From Haliscomenobacter sp040403615 (GTDB lineage: Bacteria; Bacteroidota; Bacteroidia; Chitinophagales; Saprospiraceae): DNA of 64,000 nt. Made by a program: the position numbers and the translations under genes. The notes below the pieces were generated by a model. It did no database searches. It saw nothing but the letters and a program-made list of their open reading frames with translations, and was not told the origin of the DNA. Below are positions 29,573-36,790 of the stretch, piece by piece. Numbering within the stretch: the first letter of the stretch is position 1; each line of letters starts with the position of its first letter. The stretch lies in the NCBI RefSeq assembly GCF_040403615.1, contig NZ_JBBAKG010000011.1, positions 33,674-97,673 on the forward strand, read 5' to 3'.

Positions 29573-30442
29573 CTACTGAAACAGTGTTTTCAAGTATCCC
29601 AAATTGTGTTGATACGCCGTGACCACGTCATCGGCTTCTGGCTTGGCCCATTCGATCTGCATCCAATGATCGCCCTTGTAGCCAATTTCGCGCAGGGTAG
29701 TCGCTACCTGTGGCCAATCAATGCTGCCCTTGCCGAGCAACTGGCCGTTTTCTTTCATGTGCAACTCGCAGATGTTTGCTTTGCCCAAAATCCTGAGTTC
29801 CTTGAAAATGTCGTTGCCAGCATCTGTGGCATTTCTAAAATCGTAAAACACTTTGATCGCGGGAGACGCAACCTCCCGCATGATGTGCAAGTGTTCCTCT
29901 GCGGTAAGGTAGGATTCGATGCCCAGAATGACCCCGGCTTGTTCTGCCTTCGGCGCTACTTTTTTCAAGCGGCGGATGACTTCTTCTATGCCTGCGGGAT
30001 CATTGCGCAAGTCATTTTTGGAAAAAAAAGCCAGCAAAACAACCCTTACTCCAAAGGCTTTGGCCACATCGATGCTGTCGGACACCCATTGTTCGGTGCG
30101 TGGGTCGGATTTGTAAGGCACGTTGTTGAGCTCTGCAATGCCCAAACTACTGATTTTGACCCCACTGCTTTTGCTGGCAGCCAGGTATTGGGCCTGCATG
30201 CCGGGCTGGCGCAGGTGCAAGTCGTTGCTTACATTGCCCAGATTAACCTGGATGCCTTGCAAGCCAATGGATTTGGCAATTGCAAACGCCCCGACATCGG
30301 CACTTTTGCCCAATGACCAGTCACAGGCACCAATGTGAAAACGGCGCTTGAAATCATCCCAAAATTCGAGGCCAGGTAAAAGCGCCTGCCCTATACCGAG
30401 CAAGGCTGTGCTGTGCAATAGTTGACGACGGGACAAGGACAT
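29573..30442 (-). CDS. Exported sugar phosphate isomerase/epimerase-like TIM-barrel protein
   Basis: A 289-aa protein of the xylose-isomerase-like TIM-barrel (AP_endonuc_2) superfamily. The start at 30442 is chosen because MSLSRRQLLHSTALLG opens a twin-arginine-like signal (SRRQLL), predicting Tat export of a folded metalloenzyme; the upstream Met at 30508 would place 22 odd residues before it. Candidate metal ligands are E in GIESYL, D in FYDFRNA, H in ELHMKENG, and E in QIEWAKPE. It likely acts on sugars or sugar acids in the periplasm, next to the PVC-type dehydrogenase. The exact reaction is unknown. Confidence 0.85.
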   Translation of the reverse strand: MSLSRRQLLHSTALLGIGQALLPGLEFWDDFKRRFHIGACDWSLGKSADVGAFAIAKSIGLQGIQVNLGNVSNDLHLRQPGMQAQYLAASKSSGVKISSLGIAELNNVPYKSDPRTEQWVSDSIDVAKAFGVRVVLLAFFSKNDLRNDPAGIEEVIRRLKKVAPKAEQAGVILGIESYLTAEEHLHIMREVASPAIKVFYDFRNATDAGNDIFKELRILGKANICELHMKENGQLLGKGSIDWPQVATTLREIGYKGDHWMQIEWAKPEADDVVTAYQHNLGYLKTLFQ

Positions 30443-30625
30443 GATCGTTTGTTTAGTTTGGTCAAGATAATACCAATGAGTTGAAAGCAATACAAAAAAA
30501 CAATTCATTTTGCTGCTTTGCCACTACAAATTAACTTTTAACGATATTATTTTGACCGAACTAAAATTGAAAAATGCACTTTTCGATTTGATTGGAAATA
30601 TTTACATAAAAAACGGATAAAAAAG

Positions 30626-30662
30626 TGTCCGATTTTGAACACAATCTGTCCACAATTGAACA
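30626..30662 (+). promoter_or_regulatory. Twin dyad activator sites upstream of exporter operon 1
   Basis: Two 16-bp sites of the form TGTCC-N6-GAACA (30626-30641 and 30647-30662) are spaced exactly 21 bp, two helical turns, so both face the same side of DNA. The same pair with the same spacing lies upstream of exporter operon 2 (48709-48745, minus strand). The layout fits upstream activating sites for a sigma-54 enhancer-binding protein; the protein is not encoded in the window. Confidence 0.75.
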
Positions 30663-30715
30663 TGGTTTTTGCATAAATTGCTTTTTATTGTACTGAAATT
30701 CAATGCTTTGAGAAA

Positions 30716-30732
30716 TTGGCATGGTCTATGAC
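30716..30732 (+). promoter_or_regulatory. Sigma-54-like -24/-12 promoter, exporter operon 1
   Basis: TTGGCAT-N5-ATGAC: a GG doublet, 10 nt, then GA, as in sigma-54 promoters (GG-N10-GC) but with A for C at -12. It begins 54 nt after the second dyad. The equivalent element of operon 2 is TTGGCAT-N5-TTGAA at the same distance. Confidence 0.6.
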
Positions 30733-30888
30733 TTACTCTACATAGACAACTGACACCCACACTTGTAAGAATTTTTCACTGACTGTTGTTTCATACTTTA
30801 TTTCGTTGCAATTCGCTCCAGGTTAGGGACAGGCAGGTGCGCTTGTCCCAACCGAGGGTATTTTCAAAGCCAGCTCAAAAAACAAACC

Positions 30889-33291
30889 ATGCAATTCACG
30901 GACCTCAAATTTGCCATTCGCAATCTCTGGCGCAACAAATTTTACAGCCTCATCAATATTGGTGGCTTGGCCGTAGGAATTGCTGTAAGCATGTTGATTT
31001 TGGTTTTTGTGGCACATGAATTGAGTTTTGATCGGTTTCATAAAAATGCCAGCACTATTTATCGACTGAAGGTTTCTTTCAAATTTGGGGAGCAGGAAAT
31101 GCAGGGTACGGGTATGTCAGCCTACATGGGCCCGGCCCTCAAGGAAAGTACAGCTGGCGTGAAGGACTATGTACGAATGTTCACCTCCTTTAATGAAAAA
31201 CTAGCTTTCAAAAGTGACGCTGACCATATTTTTTACGAAAAACGTTTTGTACTTGCTGACCCTAGCTACTTCAAAGTATTCACTTTCCCTTTTTTACAAG
31301 GCGATCCCCGTACTGCTCTGGATCAGCCAGGGAAAATAGTGGTGAGTGAATCCATCGCGGAGAAATATTTTGGTGACAGCGATGTACTAGGCCGCACCCT
31401 GACGCTCAATAACGGCTTGAATTTCGTGATTAGTGGGGTCATCAAAAATGCACCCTCCAATGCCTCACTTGCTTACGACATCATTGCGCCCTTACAGTCC
31501 TTGTTTACTTTTCAAAAATTGCTCAATCCTGAGTTGAAAGAGGACTTGCTCAAAGTGGACAATGTGGTGCAGTTGGGTTCCTTTCAGACCTACCTGTATC
31601 TGGCCAATCCTGCTATCCAAGCCTCAGTTTTGAACAACATTCCCAAGCTGATGCGACGGGGCAAAATATCAGAATCAGAAATCAAAACCCACAAATTTGC
31701 GCTCTCCGCTCTCACCGATCTCCATACCGGAGAAAATACCAGCAGTGAGGCCAGAGGTATTAGCAATGTATACATTTTTGCAGGAGTAGCCTTGTTGATC
31801 ATTTTGCTGGCCTTACTCAATTACATGAGTTTGACCACTGCCCGGGCCAATGAAAGGGCGCGGGAAGTAGGGGTGCGCAAGGCCTTGGGCGCTTTTCGCG
31901 GCGAATTGATTGGCCAGTTTTACGGAGAGTCGGTGCTGGTTACTTGCCTCTCTTTTGTACTGGGATTTGGCATGGCTTTTTTGTTGCAGCCCATCTTTTT
32001 TGATCGACTGGATCTTCAGATTGATGCGGCCTTTATGCTGAAACCGATCGTGATACTGCCAATGCTGGGTTTGATGCTGGCCTGTATTGTACTGGCTGGT
32101 GCTTATCCTTCGTTGGTACTCTCGGCTTTTAGGCCAGTAGACGTATTGAAAAGTAAGTTTTTAAAAAGCAGTAAAGGAGGCGTACAGATTCGCCAAAGCA
32201 TCACAGTGTTTCAGTTCGTAGCCTCCATCGTATTGGTCATTGCCGCTTTGGTGGCCCAGCAGCAACTCAGTTATTTGCAATCGCGTAAACTGGGAATGAA
32301 CAAGGATCAGATCATGATGATGACGCCCTCGCCAGAAGGCTATCAAGCTTTTCGCAACGCAGTTTCTCAATTGAATGGAATAGAAAAAACGGGGAGCGCA
32401 TCCATGGCGCTGTTCAAGGATTACAATTCGATTTTTTTCGTCACCTCGCCCATCAATAAAAAAGAAGTACCACTCCATAGCTTTGGGGTAGATGTTGGTT
32501 TGGTCGATATGTTGGGCTTGACCTGGAAAATTCCACCAGCTGATTTAAAAAACACGGCTGGCTGGGAAGGAAAACTGGTGCTAAATGCCACCGCCGCCAA
32601 AGATTTGGGGGTAAAGTCCCTGACACAAGCCAATGAAATAGGTAGTCTTTTGGGAGAACCTATGGTAGGTGTGCTCAACGACTTTTATTTCAGTGAGATG
32701 AGTTTGAATCAAAAGGCCCCATTGGCCATGTCGATTGTGGGTGAAGATTTTAAAGGCACTTTGTACTTACAATTGTCAAACACTGCCGACGTGCAAGGCA
32801 GCATGGCGGCCATTGGAAAATTGTATAAAAAATATTGCCCCGATAAACCCTTTGAATATTTCTTCCTGGACGAAAGTTTTGATACCCTGTTTAAAGCCGA
32901 AGACCGCATGGCCAAACTATTTGGCATCTTTACCGGACTCGCTATCTTCATCTCCTGTTTGGGCTTATTTGGTTTGGCAGCTTATTCAACTGCCCGTCGG
33001 GCCAAAGAAATCGGCATCCGCAAAGTATTGGGTGCTTCGATCAGCAGTGTGATGGGGCTTCTGTCGGGTGAGTTTTTGCGTCCGGTACTCATTGCCATCG
33101 CAGTTGCCAGCCCAGTGGCCTGGTATTTGATGGAGCAATGGCTGAAAAAATTTACCTACCGCATTCAAATTGAGTGGTGGATTTTTGCGGCAGCGGGGGT
33201 AAGTGTGATCGTACTGGCACTTCTTACGGTAAGCATTCAAAGCTTGCGGGCAGCTTTGGCCAATCCGGCATCAGCCATCAAAAGCGAGTAA
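30889..33291 (+). CDS. MacB/FtsX-family ABC transporter permease
   Basis: An 800-aa inner-membrane permease of the MacB_PCD plus FtsX type: an N-terminal anchor (about 20-42, SLINIGGLAVGIAVSMLILV), a periplasmic domain, an FtsX domain (about 290-410), then a second periplasmic domain and second FtsX domain (about 680-800). The conserved coupling sequence occurs twice (AREVGVRKALGA and AKEIGIRKVLGAS). This duplicated form is the common Bacteroidota arrangement. With the ATPase 55 bp downstream it should form a mechanotransmission-type exporter or lipoprotein/peptide extruder that works with the TolC-like protein. Related to the permease at 44081. Confidence 0.92.
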   Translation: MQFTDLKFAIRNLWRNKFYSLINIGGLAVGIAVSMLILVFVAHELSFDRFHKNASTIYRLKVSFKFGEQEMQGTGMSAYMGPALKESTAGVKDYVRMFTSFNEKLAFKSDADHIFYEKRFVLADPSYFKVFTFPFLQGDPRTALDQPGKIVVSESIAEKYFGDSDVLGRTLTLNNGLNFVISGVIKNAPSNASLAYDIIAPLQSLFTFQKLLNPELKEDLLKVDNVVQLGSFQTYLYLANPAIQASVLNNIPKLMRRGKISESEIKTHKFALSALTDLHTGENTSSEARGISNVYIFAGVALLIILLALLNYMSLTTARANERAREVGVRKALGAFRGELIGQFYGESVLVTCLSFVLGFGMAFLLQPIFFDRLDLQIDAAFMLKPIVILPMLGLMLACIVLAGAYPSLVLSAFRPVDVLKSKFLKSSKGGVQIRQSITVFQFVASIVLVIAALVAQQQLSYLQSRKLGMNKDQIMMMTPSPEGYQAFRNAVSQLNGIEKTGSASMALFKDYNSIFFVTSPINKKEVPLHSFGVDVGLVDMLGLTWKIPPADLKNTAGWEGKLVLNATAAKDLGVKSLTQANEIGSLLGEPMVGVLNDFYFSEMSLNQKAPLAMSIVGEDFKGTLYLQLSNTADVQGSMAAIGKLYKKYCPDKPFEYFFLDESFDTLFKAEDRMAKLFGIFTGLAIFISCLGLFGLAAYSTARRAKEIGIRKVLGASISSVMGLLSGEFLRPVLIAIAVASPVAWYLMEQWLKKFTYRIQIEWWIFAAAGVSVIVLALLTVSIQSLRAALANPASAIKSE

Positions 33292-33345
33292 GTTTTAGGA
33301 ATCATTATTTTTTGGACAATCTACAAAAAAACAAAGCAAAATTCT

Positions 33346-34029
33346 ATGTTGCAATTAAAAAACATAGCTAAGTACCACAGCAATGGCATCCAGAAAAACT
33401 GGGTGCTCAAGGACATTAGCACTACTATTTTCGAAGGGGAATTTGTATCCATCATGGGGCCTTCGGGCGCAGGCAAAAGTACGCTGCTCAACATCATCGG
33501 CATGCTGGAAGAGCCCAGTGGCGGCGAGTACTATTTTTTGGATGAACCGGTGCACAAGCTTTCTGAGAAAAAACGCACCGAGTTGTACAAGCACTACATT
33601 GGGTTTGTGTTTCAGCAGTACCACCTCATCGATGAATTGACGGTGTACGAAAACATCGAGACCCCGCTGTTGTACAAAAAAGTGTCTTCCTCCGAGCGCA
33701 AAAGCCGGGTGGCAGATTTACTGGATCGATTCAATATGGTGGCTAAAAAGGATTTATTTCCCAATCAGCTTTCGGGCGGACAACAGCAACTCGTGGGCAT
33801 TGCCCGTGCGCTCATTGGCCAGCCCAAGCTGATTTTGGCTGACGAGCCCACTGGCAACCTGCAATCTGCACAGGCCGATGAAATCATGCAGATTTTCAAA
33901 AAACTCAACGAGGATGAAGGTGTGTCCATCATTCAGGTGACCCACAGCGAAAAAAACGCCGCCTATGCCAATCGCATCATCCACTTGCTGGATGGACATG
34001 TGGAAAGGGAAGAAAAAATTGCGAAGTAA
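33346..34029 (+). CDS. ABC transporter ATP-binding protein (MacB/LolD-like)
   Basis: A 227-aa ATPase. Walker A GPSGAGKST, Q-loop VFQQYHLIDELTVYENIE, signature LSGGQQQ, Walker B LILADEPTGNL, H-loop VTHSEKNA. The residue after the signature, usually Arg (LSGGQQQRVAIARAL), is Leu here (LSGGQQQLVGIARAL). The Walker B tail lacks the usual Asp of the D-loop (GNLQSAQ instead of GNLDSxx). Both may alter ATP hydrolysis relative to the operon 2 ATPase, which is canonical at both. Energises the adjacent permease. Confidence 0.9.
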   Translation: MLQLKNIAKYHSNGIQKNWVLKDISTTIFEGEFVSIMGPSGAGKSTLLNIIGMLEEPSGGEYYFLDEPVHKLSEKKRTELYKHYIGFVFQQYHLIDELTVYENIETPLLYKKVSSSERKSRVADLLDRFNMVAKKDLFPNQLSGGQQQLVGIARALIGQPKLILADEPTGNLQSAQADEIMQIFKKLNEDEGVSIIQVTHSEKNAAYANRIIHLLDGHVEREEKIAK

Positions 34030-34030
34030 A

Positions 34031-34121
34031 TTGAGGGAGGTTGAGTGCTTCGGCTCTGCACCCGGCACTTCGGCTCCGCTCAGTGACCGGGTGCAGAGCC
34101 GAAGCACTCAACCTCCCTCAA
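34031..34121. repeat. Long perfect palindrome between ABC ATPase and TolC genes
   Basis: Two perfectly complementary 35-bp arms (34031-34065 / 34087-34121; the left arm starts TTGAGGGAGGTTGAGTGCTT) around a 21-nt loop containing CACTTCGGCTCCGCTCAGTG, whose own ends (CACT/AGTG) can pair. It lies between two genes of one operon, starting 1 bp after the ATPase stop and ending 17 bp before the TolC start. There is no T run, so it is more likely a transcribed RNA hairpin tuning expression of the downstream gene, or a mobile palindrome, than a terminator. Confidence 0.85.
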
Positions 34122-34138
34122 CACCAAAATAACCATTT

Positions 34139-35449
34139 ATGAAAAATATTCTTCTGGCCTTCATTCTACTCATTTTGGGAACGCCAATCGTAAATGCACA
34201 AAGTACCCTGAGCCTAGAAGACTGCATGCGCATTGCGCTCGAAAACAACCTGCAAATCAAAAACTCCGGCTATCAACTGGACATTGCCGAGGTTGGCCTG
34301 AAGCAAATCCGAGCCCAACAGTTGCCCGATCTGGGATTGAATTTTGGTCAAAACTTCAACTTTGGGCGCAGTGTTGACATCAACACCAACCAAAGAATTG
34401 AACAGGTTTTCCACAGCAATGGATTTGGCTTGAACCTTTCCGTGCCTATCTTTAATGGATTTGGTTTGAAGTACCAGGGGCAACAGCAACAACAGGCTAT
34501 TCTCGCCGGAATGAAAGATGTTGAAGCCAGCCGCAACCTGATTCGGCGCAACACCACTACGTTTTACCTCAATACGCTGGCCAATCAGGAGCTGCAGCGC
34601 ATCACCCTGGAACAAGCCAATGCTACCCGCCAGCAAATTGAATTGGCCCAAAAGCGAGTAGCCGCAGGGGTGGCCAACGAGGCGATTGTATACGAACTAA
34701 AAGCTCAACTGGCCAATGAGGAATTTAACGCGGTAAGCGCCCGCAACAATGCCGAATTGGCCAAGGTCAACCTGTTTCAGCAAATGAATCAACCTGTTGA
34801 CCTTACGGCTCAATTGGATGGCAATTTGATCAAAACAGTGGAAGCGCCTGCGGAAGCCTTGGGCTCAAGTGCACTTTTGCAAAAAGCGGTTTCGATCTTG
34901 CCAGAAGTTCAGGGGGCGCAATTGCGCATTATTAGCGCCCAAAAAGGCGTAGAATCTGCGCGGTCCAATTATCTTCCCAGTGTTTATTTTCAAGGCAACT
35001 ATGGCGCGTTTTTTACCAGTACGCGTCCTGAAGCGTATTTCACCCAATTGGATGCCACCCGCAACGGTAGCATGAGCATCGGGTTGAGTTTGCCGATTTT
35101 TAAAGGAGGCTCGATCAAACAACGGGTGGTACGGGCCGAGATAGCCGAAAGCATTGCCGAAAACAATCTCGCCGACGTAAAGAACCAACTCCGTACCGAG
35201 GTGGAACAAGCCGTGCAAAATCACCGGGCAACCCAAGAGCAATGGCGCGCCGCCGAACAACAAGTAGCAGCACAAACCGAAAACGTACGCATGATCGAAA
35301 AACGTTTTGCTGCGGGAACGGCCAATACTTCAGAATACATTTTGGCAAAAAACAACCTGACCCAGGCCAACGGCAACCTCATCTCGGCCAAGTACCGCCA
35401 CTTGATTTGGAAGATGGTGCTGGGATATTATGAGACCGGTAAATTTTAA
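34139..35449 (+). CDS. TolC-family outer-membrane efflux protein
   Basis: A 436-aa outer-membrane channel subunit. Signal peptide 1-20 (GTPIVNA|Q), then two TolC-type repeats rich in coiled-coil helices (LSLEDCMRIALENNLQIKN at the start; AVQNHRATQEQWRAAEQQVA in the second half) and the typical RFAAGTANTSEYILAKNNL helix near the end. It should trimerise and form the outer-membrane exit duct for the exporter. No adaptor (HlyD) gene is present in this operon; one is in operon 2. Confidence 0.92.
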   Translation: MKNILLAFILLILGTPIVNAQSTLSLEDCMRIALENNLQIKNSGYQLDIAEVGLKQIRAQQLPDLGLNFGQNFNFGRSVDINTNQRIEQVFHSNGFGLNLSVPIFNGFGLKYQGQQQQQAILAGMKDVEASRNLIRRNTTTFYLNTLANQELQRITLEQANATRQQIELAQKRVAAGVANEAIVYELKAQLANEEFNAVSARNNAELAKVNLFQQMNQPVDLTAQLDGNLIKTVEAPAEALGSSALLQKAVSILPEVQGAQLRIISAQKGVESARSNYLPSVYFQGNYGAFFTSTRPEAYFTQLDATRNGSMSIGLSLPIFKGGSIKQRVVRAEIAESIAENNLADVKNQLRTEVEQAVQNHRATQEQWRAAEQQVAAQTENVRMIEKRFAAGTANTSEYILAKNNLTQANGNLISAKYRHLIWKMVLGYYETGKF

Positions 35450-35458
35450 ATGCGCAAT

Positions 35459-35517
35459 GTAGAGACGCAATTCATCGCGTGTAATATTCAGTAAGACGCG
35501 ATGAATCGCGTCTCTAC
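35459..35517. repeat. Palindromic repeat with GTAGAGACGC ends
   Basis: 22-bp arms with one mismatch (35459-35480 / 35496-35517, GTAGAGACGCAATTCATCGC and its complement) and a 15-nt loop, 9 bp after the TolC stop. Similar GTAGAGACGCGAT...-type repeats occur in other bacterial genomes as I recall (not checked). Likely also the 3' end of the exporter transcript. Confidence 0.7.
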
Positions 35518-35734
35518 ACCGCTGACTGTAGATTGTTGTCAAAAAAAAGATTCCGATAATTTTACTTTTTTTTACTTTTTTAAATCCATTGATTATTCGG
35601 TTTTGGGGTACTGCTTCCAACAATGGCTTGATGCTTTTTTCATCTGGATAAATATTATTTCAAAAAATGCGTAATTGTCAGATAATTTCTTCATTCTAAG
35701 CATGTCCACTCTTTTAATAAAAATGACATTCGGC

Positions 35735-35766
35735 TTTGAAAATCAAAATAATAGCGAATAAATTTG
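35735..35766 (+). promoter_or_regulatory. Bacteroidota -33/-7 promoter
   Basis: TTTG (35735-35738), 20-nt spacer, TAAATTTG (35759-35766): an exact match to the TTTG / TAnnTTTG consensus. The expected transcription start is about 80 nt before the CBM48-HhH gene. Confidence 0.6.
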
Positions 35767-35853
35767 CCCTAAATTTAGTGCTAATATTTTTCACATCGCT
35801 TACACAGCTCGCAAATCATTCATCGATTCATTCAACCACAAATACCAAATGAC

Positions 35854-36531
35854 ATGTTGAAGAAAGATTATTCCAAAACTAAAGATGTTTGTAAAGTAAC
35901 GTTTACGCTTCCATTAAATGCCGCACAAGAAGGTGGCGAAGTTCGCGTATTGGGCGATTTCAATGGTTGGGATTGGGAAAATGGTTTGCCTATGAAAGCG
36001 GGCAAATCTGAATTTTCTGCTGCGATTGAATTGGCTACCGGGGCCAACTACGCGTTCCGTTATTTGATTGACAACGACCGTTGGGAAAACGATTGGGCTG
36101 CTGATGCTTATGTCCCATCTCCTTTTGATGGCATCAACAACTCTTTGGTTTCTGTATCCGCCATCGTTGACGGTGAATTGACCGGAAAAGCCGAAGGTGG
36201 GAAAAAAGTAAAAGCTACTGGCGAAAAAGCCAAGGCAGAAAAGGCCGCTAAAGCCCCTGCTAAAGCAAAAACCAGTGAGAAAGATGATTTGAAAAAAATT
36301 GAAGGCATCGGACCTAAAATTGCTGAATTGCTGAATGCTGCTGGCATTTTCACTTTTGCAGAGCTTGCTGGTGCCAAAATTGCAACTTTGCAAGGCGTAT
36401 TGGACGCTGCGGGTAGTCGTTACAAAATGCACGACCCAGGCACCTGGGCTGAACAGGCTCAATTGGCTGCTGATGGCAACTGGGAAAAGTTGGCAACTTG
36501 GCAAGAAGCACTCAAAGGAGGCAAGAAATAG
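35854..36531 (+). CDS. CBM48 glycogen-binding domain fused to a helix-hairpin-helix domain
   Basis: A 225-aa cytoplasmic protein. Residues about 10-100 are an isoamylase-N/CBM48-type early-set domain (VRVLGDFNGWDWENGLPMK, YAFRYLIDNDRWENDW), as in branching enzymes and AMPK beta. Residues 105-150 are a Lys/Ala-rich linker. Residues about 150-222 are a helix-hairpin-helix-type domain (KKIEGIGPKIAELLNAAG, TFAELAGAKI) like those in small DNA-binding or scaffold proteins. The next gene is the glycogen branching enzyme, but a strong terminator lies between them. A glycogen-associated protein is likely; what the HhH part binds is unknown. Confidence 0.75.
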   Translation: MLKKDYSKTKDVCKVTFTLPLNAAQEGGEVRVLGDFNGWDWENGLPMKAGKSEFSAAIELATGANYAFRYLIDNDRWENDWAADAYVPSPFDGINNSLVSVSAIVDGELTGKAEGGKKVKATGEKAKAEKAAKAPAKAKTSEKDDLKKIEGIGPKIAELLNAAGIFTFAELAGAKIATLQGVLDAAGSRYKMHDPGTWAEQAQLAADGNWEKLATWQEALKGGKK

Positions 36532-36568
36532 ACTACTATTGAACACCATCTGAATCAGTGTTTTCCTG

Positions 36569-36610
36569 ACGCAGCACTACTATATTTGGTAATGCTGCGT
36601 TTTTTTTTTC
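36569..36610 (+). terminator. Intrinsic terminator
   Basis: A perfect 8-bp stem (36569-36576 / 36593-36600, ACGCAGCA / TGCTGCGT) followed by nine T residues; 37 bp after the CBM48-HhH stop. Confidence 0.85.
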
Positions 36611-36790
36611 AGATCACTCCTCTTTTAGCATTACCTTGCTATTTTTGCTAAACATGGTGTATGAAACAAATTAATCAGCCTGAGATCCAAAGTTTCATGT
36701 TGCTTGAATTTCATGCCCGCTATTTCCATAAGAATTTTCAATCAGTAGAGACAGGTCAAAATCCTGTCGATGCCTCCAATCTCTGCAAGC

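Larger units (their letters stand above)
30443..30888 (+). other. 446-bp intergenic region upstream of exporter operon 1
   Basis: No gene is visible. The left half is AT-rich and holds the minus-strand gene's own start region. From 30626 it contains the twin TGTCC-N6-GAACA sites and the -24/-12-like element described separately. The predicted 5' untranslated region of the permease gene is then about 150 nt. Confidence 0.6.
35450..35853. other. 404-bp intergenic region
   Basis: It holds the hairpin at 35459-35517, an AT-rich stretch without reading frames, and the promoter at 35735-35766 feeding the CBM48 gene. Nothing else is recognisable. Confidence 0.6.
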
